DNA of 64,000 bases, from the NCBI GenBank assembly GCA_964019695.1, contig OZ026517.1:76735252-76799251 (forward strand), in the 5' to 3' direction. This document shows positions 53,781 through 64,000 of the stretch, piece after piece. This DNA is from Loripinus fragilis. Lineage: Eukaryota > Mollusca > Bivalvia > Lucinida > Lucinidae. The position numbers and the translations under genes were made by a program. Position 1 is the stretch's first letter. Every line of letters begins with the position of its first letter. The notes under the pieces are model-generated. The model searched no databases. It saw only the letters and a list, made by a program, of their open reading frames with translations, and was not told the origin of the DNA.

Positions 53781-55003
53781 ATTTCACCAACATATACGCA
53801 CATATATACACATATTTAAGGACACTTAGTACATACAATCTGACCCCGAGGTACTAGGTGACTCGTGATTGACAATTTGCCAGTCCGAACCTCCCTTGAC
53901 AAACGAAACGAAGACAGAGGAGATCCAGACCAGAGCCTCACCACCACGAACCATAATCAATCAGTTACGCATCACCGCAAAATACACCGTCATTACCCCT
54001 TACCGAAACGAAATGAAAAAGGTAATAAGTGAATATTGTTAGTTTGCGCAACATATTATCACAAAGAAGCTAGCATTCAAGGTCCTTTTATGGGAAAAAG
54101 ACAAACGGTGAAGACCCGGATCAGACACATTAGTGTTTGATCAGGATCGCCACTGCTTGCTCACATAACTATCAAATTTATGGGGGGGGTGGAAATAAAC
54201 TAAACACCTAGACACGTTACTAAACGCCCTGAAATAAGGCATAATCATCAATCTAAAATGGTCAAACTCCCCACAGCGGTGTACCTCCATTTCAGAGACC
54301 TTCAGAAAACACATTTTCGACTGAAAGGACGGGTTTCCACTGTTGGGGAGTTTGAACATGCGTATTCTATAAAATGTCTCAGGTAGGCTTCTGGCAAATG
54401 ATAAGTGCTGTTATTATATAAAAAAATGTATCCTGCTTAAGCTCTAGAGTGCATGAAATGCAGTATCGTCACTGACTCATAATTTGTCATTTGCTGGTTC
54501 TAGTCTATCAATGACAAGGCAGTTCATTTTTAACATTATTTGATATTGCACTTATGTTCAGCACCCATGCTATTAGCACGTTTTAACTGTAAATCCTCAA
54601 CGCCTGAGTATCTGCTCAAAAAGTACTATTTCAATACGGAAATGGCGCGTTAAAATCTGATAATATAGGCCTATTTATGATTTTCGCCATGAATATACGT
54701 AGAAAAAGTACTTACTGCTCAATTAATTTTATTTTTTTTTAATTCATATTTTGTTAAAATAGCATATTCTTAAAGGATTTTCAAAATTCGCCAATATTTA
54801 AACATGCCAACATGTAATCTGCAATAATGCATATTTGCACATTTAAACCACAAAATAAAAAATCTGACTTAATTTTTTTCTGGGACTTTTTTCTGTTATA
54901 GCTGAGTGTTTTCCCTATTCGATGCTGTATGATTCATTTCTGTTCAAAGTTTGTCCGGGTCAGACCCATATTTGATTTACCTGGACTGGCCTAAACGCTC
55001 ACC
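53781..55003. other. Unassigned sequence
   Basis: A poly-G run lies near 54182. The open frame 54141-54359 (minus) is unrecognised. No repeats were identified. Confidence 0.4.
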
Positions 55004-55060
55004 AGCGGACGCCAGGTTATTGTCATATTAAGGGCAATTTCGGGTATTGTATGCGCAGTG
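55004..55060 (+). repeat. Short dispersed repeat shared with 48241-48287
   Basis: 'gttattgtcatattaagggc' followed by 'aatttcgggtattgt' matches the minus strand of 48241-48287 almost exactly. A related 'agtg(g/a)(c/a)acaagg(a/g)t(a/g)agcatgaaaa' occurs at 55065 and at 36600. Confidence 0.75.
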
Positions 55061-55481
55061 GCACAAGGATAAGCATGAAAATTGCCTCGCAAGCCCAAGT
55101 AAGGTCTGAAATATATCTTTATATTTGGTCGTCAACACCTTAAATGTGATGAGTCTGCGTAGTTGACCCAGGGATTCTGGGTAAAGTTAAATCAGAGATC
55201 CTGAACATCATCGCATGGAGGAGAATAATTGTCCAAAATTAAATTTAAAAAAAAAATCAAGCATAAAGGAGGTATGAAGTGGAGATAAAATTCAAAGCTT
55301 CCTTCAACTGGGATCTTTATCTTCAGTCTTTCATATTCGGTGACATGAATGATAAAGGCATACGTGTATGAGTACATGTATATTGGCAGAAGAACATTTA
55401 GTGTAAGCTTTCCTTTTTTTGTTCATTGATATGGAAGTTCAGCCAACCATATGTAAATGGACAGTTGTAATGAAAAAAACT

Positions 55482-55688
55482 GAAGCGCAGTGGCTCAGTG
55501 CTAGAGTGCTTGACTCGAAACCCAGAGATTCGAGTTTGAGCCGCACTGGCACAACTGCGTTCAATGCGTTATGTTCTTGAGCAAAACGCATTACTCTTTG
55601 CTTAGTACTAGTTTAACCCAGGACGACCCGTCCCGAAATAACTGAAAAATTGTTTAATGGTATGTAAAGTATCAAATCAAAACAAAAG
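55482..55688 (+). mobile_element. tRNA-derived SINE, family 1, copy 3
   Basis: Head 'gcagtggctcagtgctagag', a degraded B box ('gattcgagtttgagcc'), central 'agtactagtttaacccagg' and tail 'agtatcaaatcaaaac'. It is more diverged than copies 2 and 4. Confidence 0.9.
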
Positions 55689-55692
55689 TAAA

Positions 55693-55985
55693 TATGCGCG
55701 GATCCAGGAATGTTCGTCAGGGTTGGTCCAGGTCCATCTGACATATAAAAAGCTACGACAACGTTTTTTTTAGTCCTCAACTTATTTTACAGAAGACCAA
55801 CGGTTACTTTCATAGAAAACTATCGTTTTCCAAGGTTCCAGAGGGGATCCAACATTTTCCAGGGGGGGGGGTCCAACTATTTCCAGGGGGAGGGGTCCAA
55901 TTGCTTATTCCCTAAAGAAACCAATATAACTTGTGATTTTCCAGGGGGGTCCAGACCCATGTCCCCCCCCTCTGGATCCGCCCAT
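55693..55985. mobile_element. GGATCC-ended MITE, copy 2
   Basis: Left end 'atatgcgcggatccaggaat' and right end 'tctggatccgcccat'. The interior has repeated 'ttccaggggg(g)' and 'gggtccaa' blocks. It starts 5 bp after the SINE. Confidence 0.75.
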
Positions 55986-56481
55986 GGTAAAAATAAAAAA
56001 CCTGTAGAAATTCGCTCGAACTCAAGCGTATCGCAACGCTTGATACCCGGGATAGGCTATCACAGCGCTGAATGGTTTGGGTTTTGTACTCATATTTGGC
56101 CGACAAACGGTGCTTACCGCATCGGCGAGCAGCGAACATTTGGACGAGTCTGCGCATACGCCTAGGCAGACGAGAGTTTACGCTTCTCACAAACACAGAG
56201 TATGAAAATAGATAAATGTTGAGACAAAAAGGTAGATCTCCAACTCAGTAAGAAACTTTAGCTTTTGGCGTTCAAAGATGGTTCTTGCATATATATGATA
56301 AGTACTGGCCCAATGGCAGGCGAAAGTTGACTGTACCAGGCGGTCTTGTCAGTGCATTCGATGTCTACACGCACTAGGCTTAGTTTACCATTGCGGGAAT
56401 TTCCCTAGGTATTTAATTGGCAAAGGACTTGTAGGAGAAATTAGGGGAGGTCACCCTGAAATACTTTCACGTTTGTTAATT
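55986..56481. other. Unassigned sequence
   Basis: 'gacgagtctgcgcatacgc' near 56140 recalls the short hairpin repeats at 34.78, 59.42 and 61.73 kb. Nothing else is recognised. Confidence 0.4.
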
Positions 56482-56690
56482 AGGGAGCGCAGTGGTTCAG
56501 TGGTAGAGACTGAGTGCTTGACTCGAGACTGAGGGGCCGCGGGTCCGAGCCTCACCGGCGTCACTGCGTTGTGTCTCTTAAGCAAGACACATTTATGCTT
56601 AGGCTAGCCTTGTACTGGTTCAACCCAGGAAGACTCGCACCTACATAACTGAAAGAGTGTTGACGGAACGGAAAGAATCAAATCAAATGT
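56482..56690 (+). mobile_element. tRNA-derived SINE, family 1, copy 4
   Basis: Head 'agggagcgcagtggttcagt', B box-like 'gcgggtccgagcctc', central 'gtactggttcaacccagg' and tail 'aagaatcaaatcaaa'. A short insertion ('gactga', about 56508-56513) duplicates part of the A-box region. Confidence 0.92.
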
Positions 56691-57327
56691 TTGTTATTTC
56701 AAACATAAAGCAATGGCGAAAAGAAATGCGTGTATGTCACGCATTGTCTTTGTTCGCCATTGAAGAAAACAAAAGACAAACAAGCTTCCCCCAGCTAAGT
56801 TCATTCAAGGGGAATAATTGACCGAGACACATCGCTTGCCTTGACATTATATGCCCATCAAACATTAAATGGTATCAAAAACATACCTAGCAATATAAAA
56901 GTTAATATGCTTTACAAGATTTTCGCGATAAAGCTCATTAACGATTAAAGAGATATAAATTATGCAGGCAGCTAGGGAAAGCAATCTTTCTTGCACCTGG
57001 CACACCGTCTTGGTATGATTAATATACTTACCAAATATAGTCACTATATCTCAAAGTGTATAAAAGTTACAAACTTTCTTAAACAGATGGACAGACAGAC
57101 GGACTAACGGACAGAAAGACGGATAGGCCTCAGGCTGATCGCTATATATTCGATTCTTGTTGGTTTGGGGATGAAAATGTGAATCCAAAATTAGCTATTT
57201 CGCTTTACAAGAACGCGCGTTGTCAATACACCTAGCATTAAATGCATTTTCCTTGCATGCCATTTTTTTAGTATTTATCAATTTGGTTTGAATCCAATTT
57301 GCAAATACTGAGGGCAACAAAATACCA
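56691..57327. other. Unassigned sequence
   Basis: 'gatggacagacagacgg' (57086) is a simple GACG/GACA-rich patch common in the older repeats here. No gene is seen. Confidence 0.4.
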
Positions 57328-57815
57328 TAACGACCAGGAGCATACCCACTAAGACCTTCAATATGTATTGTAAGCCCACCAATACCGCCACTCGTACCTT
57401 CAATACGTTCCTTGGACCACCAATAAGGCACTTAGAACTTCAATACGTCCCTTCGACCACCTACACCGTCACTCAATTAAACAACACGCCTACGACCGCG
57501 AGCATTGCCACTCATACCTTCATTTCGTCCATAGGACCACCAACACCACCACTGAGACCTTCAGTACGTTCATGGGACCATCAAAACTGCCTCTCAGACC
57601 ACCAGTGTATCCTTAAGACGACCTCCACCACCACTTATACATATAGTACACGCCTACGACTACAAACGCTATGTCACTCATGCCTAGAACGCCCATACAC
57701 CATAGCACCAGCGCTCAGACCACCAGGACGTCTCTTTAACCAAACACACACCCAGTTCGATAAATAAGCGCCACCACTCAGACATATACTGCGCTTATAG
57801 GACCACAAAACACCA
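57328..57815. repeat. Degenerate ~40-bp minisatellite, about ten units
   Basis: Units of 39-41 bp repeat a pattern close to 'ccaccaacaccgccactc', then 'agaccttcagtacgtcc', then 'ttggga'. Similarity falls toward the right end. Long open frames cross it on both strands (57363-57767 plus, 57195-57431 minus), but unit lengths are not multiples of three, so coding is unlikely. Confidence 0.8.
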
Positions 57816-58399
57816 CACATCGTCGACGACCTTAGGGCCTAGTCACTGACGACTTTAGGTCTTGGTGGTCCTAAAGACGTCAGACAGACCCCTCTTGACA
57901 AAATCGGTCTTTTAAAGATATTTTCGGGTGGTTTCAAACCATTTTCTTCAGTTTATCGACTAGCTGGATGATTAAACTACCATCTGCTAAAGTCTATTCT
58001 TAGCCAGTGAGTGTCTCTAATCCGGGGCAATCGCTTAAATGCGTCGAAGTGACGACTTTAGGGCCGCGTACGTTATTAATTGTTTATTCTGACCGTTGTT
58101 ATAATCACACACCTTGTCATGTAACCAAGTGTTTTTAAAACGCCTGTTGACACTTTCCCTGATCGATCCATGTAATTTCTTATCTCACTTATCCGTTTGT
58201 TTATTGGGGTAGATAATCTAAAAACAGCAGGCCTTTAACACCTTTTGAAGAAGTCACAAACTTTGGACCGCATATGCTTAAAAGCCTCCAATACACGCAA
58301 TGCTGACTTATTCAGCGATGCTTGCGGTTTAAAAAATACAACTGAGTCTTCATCTACATCTATATGTATGTGTATGCGAGCAGCAAAGGGTGACCGAAG
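57816..58399. other. Unassigned sequence
   Basis: 'gacgacctta' and 'gacgacttta' phrases recur at 57821, 57848 and 58051. No gene is seen. Confidence 0.4.
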
Positions 58400-58850
58400 A
58401 CTATATTGAGCAACTAACACCGACGGAAAATTATGGATCTATCAACATGTGAATGGACGCATCGGTTGGAATCTCTATTTAAGCACTTATCGCATATGCT
58501 AGAAGTTATTATTTTAACACGCATGCGCATGTATATTGCAGAACTGGTAGCAAAAAATTCACAATTATCTGGCTTTAATTTTTGTCTGAGCCTTGGACTA
58601 CCACGTTTCTTTGTGTGCGCACTATATTGAGCAACTAACACCGACGGAAAATGGTAAAATTATGGATCTATCAACATGTGAATGGAGGCATCGGTTGGAA
58701 TCTCTATTTTAGCACTTATCGCATATGCTAGAAGTTATTATTTTAACACGCATGCGCATGTATATTGCAGAACTGGTAGCAAAAAATGCACAACTATCTG
58801 GCTTTAATTTTTGTCTGAGCCTTGGACTACCACATTTCTTTGTTTGCGCA
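58400..58850. repeat. 221-bp tandem duplication
   Basis: Unit 1 is 58400-58620 and unit 2 is 58621-58850. Both run from 'actatattgagcaactaac' to 'ttctttgtgtgcgc'-like sequence. They differ by few substitutions and by a short 'atggtaaa' insertion in unit 2. Twin open frames on the plus strand follow from the duplication and are not genes. Confidence 0.92.
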
Positions 58851-58959
58851 GATGAGTCAGACATTTGGTCGACATGCGTTTCAAATAGTTTTGATGACTT
58901 CGTGCCTGAAGATGTAGTACATGTATTTCACTTATTTAACCATATCGCATATGCTAGAA

Positions 58960-59340
58960 GGTATTATTTGAATATGCATGTATATTATTTATCATATGAC
59001 GTCGCGTCTGGGAGTAAAATAACGCCATGCAATAAAATCTGTAAACCACTAGTGGTTTATCGATTTACGGGAAACGTTATTACGTCCATAACAACGTTGC
59101 GTACATGATGACAAAATCATAACGTATTTACGCCAGAAATGAGATTTCAAAGAATTTGTCATATGATAAATAGAATCTAACATTCGTGCTCTTGTATTAT
59201 TGAATTTATTAAACTCGTTGCGAAAAAGAGATAAAATGCTCGGCAAGCCTCGCATTTTATCTCTTTTTCCCAACTCGTTTAATAAATTCAATAAAACATG
59301 AGCACTCATGTAAGATCCTCTATGTATTGCAGCTTACATG
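58960..59340. repeat. Dispersed repeat J, copy 2, with hairpin
   Basis: It is the partner of 35820-36180. The hairpin 59181-59310 has outer arms 'cattcgtgctcttgtattat' / 'ataaaacatgagcactcatg' and an inner stem 'agagataaaatgc' / 'gcattttatctct'. Confidence 0.8.
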
Positions 59341-60597
59341 CACGTCTATCTGATGGCATATGGGCATAATTATCTGGTGGAGCTAGAGCTAGCGGCATTA
59401 TAATTTGTCTGAGCCTCCGTTGTGTGCGCGAATGAGTCTGCGTATTTGCGCAGGCTCGTCTGAGCTGACTGACTCATTTGTTTTATTGGTTGACATGTAT
59501 TTCAAATAGTTTTGGAGATGATGGAGGATTTCACGTGTGCATTTGGGACAGACGGACGGATACAGACAGACAGATTCTTTGCATCGGCTGGGTGAAAAAT
59601 ATTATGATACAAATGTATGGGCCAACACATGAGATTTGGTCGCATACACAAAGTATGCACGTACATGATGACTCAGACCAACATTCAGACCTCTGGCTAG
59701 CATAAGCATTGGCGTTTATAATAGTTTTTGCGCATATGCGATTAGTAGTAAATTTTTCTTTGCTGGCCAATATATTATATAAGATAACGTTTTGAAATAT
59801 GATTTCGGTATCGTACCACATGAAGACAACTTTAATTCAATAGTACATTGCCTCTATTCTGATCGTTTGCACAGAGCTCGATATGACAATAATATTATCG
59901 GATAGGGCGTAAACATCATATTCACAAATCTATTAATAATCAAATATTACAATTAACTAAAGTATTAATATGCTAGACCAATATTATTGTGAATAAAAGG
60001 CATTAATAAACTAATATTCAGCAATTCAGCAGTTCAGCTTTTTAGTATGCATCTGCTGATCCGCAACTCGCTGAATTCAGCAGGTTTTTCAGCTTTTTAG
60101 TCAATCCAATTATTTTAGGTGTATTCAGCACCAGCAGATATAAGCTGTTTGATTCATGTGAACAGACGGTGTGTCATTTTGCGACGTCATTGTGACGTTA
60201 ATACATTTAAAAATTGGAAACATCTTTTTCCTTAAATGGAATATATTTCTCTAGTTGAAAATCGATAGGAATCACTTTTACCCAAAAATGCACACGGGCG
60301 CCCAAATTTTGACACAGCGGCCACAGTAAACCGTAAAATACCTTGCGAAACCTTGCTAATCCCTACCTATCCGTTGTGCAATTTATTGTGAGCATACCGT
60401 TTCGTAACAAATTCGTAGCAAACCTTAGCTAATATGTGGTGTAACCGAAAAAAGCTCGTATTTAAACCATAGAAATCCTTGGCGACTTTGGGATTACGAA
60501 TAAGTAGGGACTAGTACGTTTTTAAATATGGACTAAAGCGGACCAGTACGTATTAACACGGTTTAAAAAAGATGTGCTACGGTTGTTTGATCCGCGG
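59341..60597. other. Unassigned sequence
   Basis: 60030-60140 has short repeats of 'aattcagcag' and 'cagctttttagt'. 'gcgcccaaattttga' (60299) is shared with the Harbinger-type arms. No gene is recognised. Confidence 0.4.
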
Positions 60598-61147
60598 TCA
60601 TGCCCCAGTCACACACACACACTTACAGACTCTTACGTAGAGTTTCGGATCAAACCGCAGTCGTCCGCAGAAAAATGAGGACAGAGCCTAATTCCCCTGT
60701 CACACACACACTAACGGACCCTGCGGATGGTACGTAAAGCCCGTCCGCAACTATCCGTTCATTCCGTAACAATACGTATAACATCCCCAGAGAACGGAAC
60801 AGTTCGTATCTTATCCGCAACTTACCGCAAGTCCATTTCCATCCGCGCCCAAATTTTGAAAAATATCAAAAAAGTTCTGCGGATGAAAACAACGCAATGA
60901 TGCGTAACGCTAGGCAAGATAACGTAATTATTCGTATCCTATCCGTATCTCATTCGCATCTAAACGTATCAAAACCTATCATTCCGCAGTCAACCCAAAG
61001 GTGCGGACAGGTACGGTTTCATTCGGGTCGTTACCTTTAGTAACGCTTAGTTACTTATCGCATTCGGCGTATTTTTACCTATACTGGTAGATCGTTGCGG
61101 ATAGTTGCGAATGGTTGATTTAAAACGCGGATAAATACGTATTCTTA

Positions 61148-61345
61148 CGACCCTTTAGGTGGATGATGAAGCCCTGGAACAGGAGAGTGAGTATCCTGGG
61201 TCAGGTTTGGTGCTTGATTGTATCGATTCCCAATCTTTGCCCTCTTTCTTACTTTCAACGATCGTCTTTCTCGTACCAGACGATTTGTTGAAAATGCCTT
61301 TGGCATACTAGCCATAGGGGCTAAGATAATATCGGGAGAAAGTGT
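61148..61345 (+). pseudogene. Harbinger-type transposase fragment, interrupted
   Basis: RWMMKPWNRRV (about 61157-61190) and, after the inserted tail, RLSRTRRFVENAFGIL (61258-61305) are the last conserved blocks of the DDE_4 nuclease domain of PIF/Harbinger transposases. The ENAFG segment carries the third catalytic acidic residue in that family. The earlier catalytic region and the C-terminus are missing. The identification agrees with the TCA flanks of the surrounding element. Confidence 0.7.
61186..61256 (+). mobile_element. 3' tail of the RT-element family, copy 8
   Basis: It runs from 'tatcctgggtcaggtttgg' to 'gccctctttcttacttt'. It is only about 70 bp long and was inserted inside the Harbinger-type transposase fragment, so it is younger than that gene. 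Confidence 0.8.
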
Positions 61346-61413
61346 ATGCAGAAAAGACTGAATGTTCTAAGATTTAAAACATGGATAGTTTTACATGAAT
61401 GTTCATGTATTAT

Positions 61414-61498
61414 TGCATTTATTAAATGAGATGAGGAAAATTGATAATATGTGAGGCTCTGCCAAGGATGTTATCATTTATCATTAATAAATGGAATA
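61414..61498. repeat. Hairpin-like repeat
   Basis: 'tgcatttattaaatgagatg' near 61414 faces 'ttatcattaataaatgga' near 61480 around 'gtgaggctctgccaaggatg'. It resembles the hairpin of repeat J in design and partly in sequence. Confidence 0.55.
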
Positions 61499-61708
61499 AA
61501 ATCAATAATTTGTGATCGCAAATGCAATATTCTATTTATCATATTGCATATTTGCATTTGCCTTTATAGATAAAAGTCCTAACCGTCAAGAATCTTACCT
61601 ATTATTGCTCAAAATCCATCATACAGCAGCGTATGTGTAACTTATTTGTATATAATTTAATCTACAAATGGATTTGAGCCAGTGCATGAATTTCCAAAAT
61701 ATGGTATG

Positions 61709-61790
61709 TGCGACCAGCAAAGGCTCAGACCAGCCTGCGCATACGCACGGTCTAATCAGAGCCTTGGCTAGTCGTTTGAATATTCTGAGT
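61709..61790. repeat. Short palindromic repeat with 'cctgcgcatacgc' core
   Basis: 'gaccagcaaaggctcagacc' and 'ggtctaatcagagccttggc' form inverted arms around 'agcctgcgcatacgcac'. Weaker versions occur at 34745-34815, 56090-56165 and 59410-59465. Confidence 0.65.
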
Positions 61791-62947
61791 GTAAGCTACT
61801 GACTGAACAGGTTCTAAGCTAAAAATGATTATGCACAGGCTCGTCTGAGTCTACACGTGTCAAAATGCCACAGTGTAGGAAATCACATATAGCGGCTCAT
61901 TTTATTTGCACGGCCTCGTCATCTGCGTCTACAATACCTGCTGTCTCTTGCTGACTATGTCTGAGGCGTAGGAACTGGCTAGACTAATAGTTGTCATCCT
62001 GTTGAGATGTTTGAGGTTGAGAGTGTGCCTTCTAGAGACAATGCTTCTTATTTGCTGCTTCTTCTTTCCAGGCATAATGTTTAAAAAAAACAAATGATTA
62101 ACGGACGATAGGGTGCAAGGTCTGCAAGTCACAATCAGATCCACTAAGTATACGCAACAGTCCGCATCTAAAGGTACCTATTCGCATTAACTCGTATCTA
62201 AATGTAAGGGAAGGCAATGAAAGGGATGTAGTCCGCATCTATTGGTATCTGTCCGCATTGTGTCGATTCAATGGAACGCATCAATCCACTGACATTCGCA
62301 TTTATCCACAATGATCCGTTACTACCCGCAACTATAGGTAACTGCGTCTTGCAAACGCATCAGGATATTAGGCCCCGCCCTCATTTTTCTGCGACGACTG
62401 CGGTTTGATCCGAAACTCTCCGCAAGAGTCTGTAAGTGTGTGTGTGACTGGGGCATAATATCTTGATGCGTTTGCAAGAAACGTCGCAACAAAACGTATT
62501 TATCCGCATATGAAATCAACCATTCGCAACTATCCGCAACGATCTGCCAGTATATGTAAAAATACGCCGAATGCGATAATTAACTAAGCGTTACTAAAGG
62601 TAACGACCCGAATAAAACCGTACCAGTCCGCAACTTTGGGTCGACTGCGGAATGATAGGTTTTGATACGTTTAGATGCGAACGAGATACGGATAGGATAC
62701 GAATAATTACGTATTCTTGCCTAGCATTACGCATCATTGCGTTGTTCTCATCCGCAGAACTTTTTTGATATTTTTCAAAATTTGGGCGCGGATGGAAATT
62801 GCCTTGTAGTAAGTTGCGGATAAGATACGAACTGTTACGTTCTCTGGGGATGTGATACGCATCATTACGGAATGAACGGATAGTTGCGGACGGGCTTTAC
62901 GTACCATCCGCATGGTCCGTAAGTGTGTGTGTGTGACTGGGGCATCA

Positions 62948-64000
62948 AAGAAGCTCTAGCGATAAGGCGTTTATTTTCCCTAGTTGACATAATTACAAAC
63001 ACCAAATTTTCAAACTGCACTCTTGTTTTTAAAATTGGTGCCTTTAGGCAGCAAAATATGCAAAGTCAGCCTCAAAATACGTTTCTAAGCAATTATCATT
63101 AGCAAAGCAGTAAAAGTTTGCGCTTTCTACTCCCACCCCTCATTTTACGTCTTTCTACTGGGTGCCATTTAGACCAGACTTTGAGTAAATGCATTGCTAG
63201 TTTTCAAAAAGTAAAAGTGCTAAACTGTAAAGGATAGAAGTGCTCTTCATTTCCTAAACTTTATAATATCCTTCCTACGCATGAGTACGAAATATACTTA
63301 AAATTATGACGTTTGTCACTGGAAAGGTGAAACTGGTGTCTTTCAGTTTGTTTTTAGATGCTTTCCCCCTAGACCCAAGATGCCCTTTGGACAATGACAT
63401 GTCGCTATAAACATATACAACATATGTAAAGGGCGTCTTGGGTCTAGGGGGGGAGGGGATGTAGAAGCCATGAAGACATCAAACATCTGACAAAAATAGA
63501 CTGCTTTGCCAAATGGTCGCTTTTATTGTACATCAACTGTATACGAGGGACGTTTTTTATGTTCGTAGAAAGGTAGATTTAATGAAAACGGCGAAAGTAA
63601 ATGAATACATCATGCATATATTTGGAAAGATTGAGCTTTTATCTATACATGCACCTAAAATTATTTCAAAATTAATTACTTTGATGACTTCTAAGAGGCA
63701 AAGACATACCTATATATCGCACACTGGAAATATGGCAGAAATATGACATTTATGGACTTAGTCTCTGACAGAACGTTAGAAACAATTGCATGAAAATGGG
63801 TCCATAGCCATACACAGCTTCTGAGAATATTGCTGCAGATCAAGGACACAACGTGCTACAATATTATATAAACATTATAGCAAATGCGCAGCAATAATTG
63901 GATATAGAAGATTTGTTTGGAACCTCAGCAAATTGAACAGTAGGCATATAAACTTTTATTGTAAAAAGTTGACACAAGTGGAAGTTGGCTACGGGCTTTT
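62948..64000. other. Unassigned, with one short hairpin
   Basis: 63365-63451 is a hairpin: CCCCCTAGACCCAAGATGCC pairs with its complement near 63429-63451. The open frame 63513-63746 (plus) starts beyond it and is unrecognised. No exon is supported. Confidence 0.5.

Larger units (their letters stand above)
60601..62944. mobile_element. PIF/Harbinger-type non-autonomous element with long inverted ends
   Basis: Both ends begin TGCCCCAGTCACACACACAC. The 3-bp flanks TCA (60598-60600 and 62945-62947) fit the TNA duplication of PIF/Harbinger transposons. A long left arm (60697-61140) pairs with 62463-62944 over about 450 bp. A further outer left segment (60601-60692) pairs instead with 62373-62456, so the pairings cross. 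The arms are full of short variants of 'ccgcaactatccg' and 'cgtatct'. The interior carries a transposase fragment (61148-61345) interrupted by an RT-family tail. Confidence 0.8.

Noticed and set aside
57195..57431. Trypsin-like C-terminus (GYAPGRYGILLPSVFANWI) on the minus strand
   Set aside because: It resembles the end of a serine protease only loosely. No catalytic residues or exon structure are nearby, and half of the frame is minisatellite.
58433..59108. Two nearly identical plus-strand open frames as a duplicated gene
   Set aside because: They are produced by the 221-bp tandem duplication. The peptides have no recognisable domain.

Overview
The window is animal nuclear DNA, most likely from a bivalve mollusc. 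It is AT-rich, has no bacterial-style gene density, and its only recognisable host gene is split into short exons separated by kilobase introns. The bivalve assignment is an inference from the repeats: tRNA-derived SINEs with a conserved 3' part, repeats bordered by 'gctcacctgag'-type ends, a K02A2.6-like Ty3/Gypsy element, and 5'-truncated copies of an RT family that I associate with molluscs. I could not test the species.

Host gene. Three exons on the minus strand (42268-42372, 35247-35340, 34085-34197; transcribed in that order) encode pieces of a cadherin-superfamily protein. Splice sites, reading phases (0-0, 0-1, 1-0) and protein sequence all join, and together they cover roughly one extracellular cadherin repeat. 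The rest of the gene was not found here, so most of the window between and around these exons is intron or flanking DNA filled with repeats.

Layout. 1-2.5 kb: a local duplication, a diffuse bivalve-type repeat and a non-autonomous mariner-type element. 2.5-8 kb: an old RT-element fragment next to a nearly intact Ty3/Gypsy element on the minus strand (2833-7566, 200-bp LTRs differing at one base, 5-bp target duplication). 9.1-12.8 kb: two inverted-repeat elements. 13.4-23.05 kb: a large dyad-symmetric region containing 17 copies of a GTTACRYATGTAAC-like motif, the most unusual structure in the window. 23.6-27.5 kb: relics of an RT element, a LINE and an uncharacterised gene family. 29.9-31.0 kb: a mariner relic with perfect 33-bp inverted repeats. 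31.5-32.7 kb: microsatellites, a SINE and a 269-bp satellite carrying hairpins. 34-42.4 kb: the cadherin exons with RT-element and SINE insertions in the introns. 43.9-51.4 kb: nested inverted-repeat elements, a 180-bp tandem array split by a palindromic MITE, and a long 'PR' repeat. 53.5-64 kb: SINEs, minisatellites, hairpins and a PIF/Harbinger-type relic (60601-62944) with long inverted ends.

No rRNA gene, functional tRNA gene or CRISPR array was seen. The only long open frames are those of the Gypsy element, and they are broken. Most other open frames are chance or lie in repeats.
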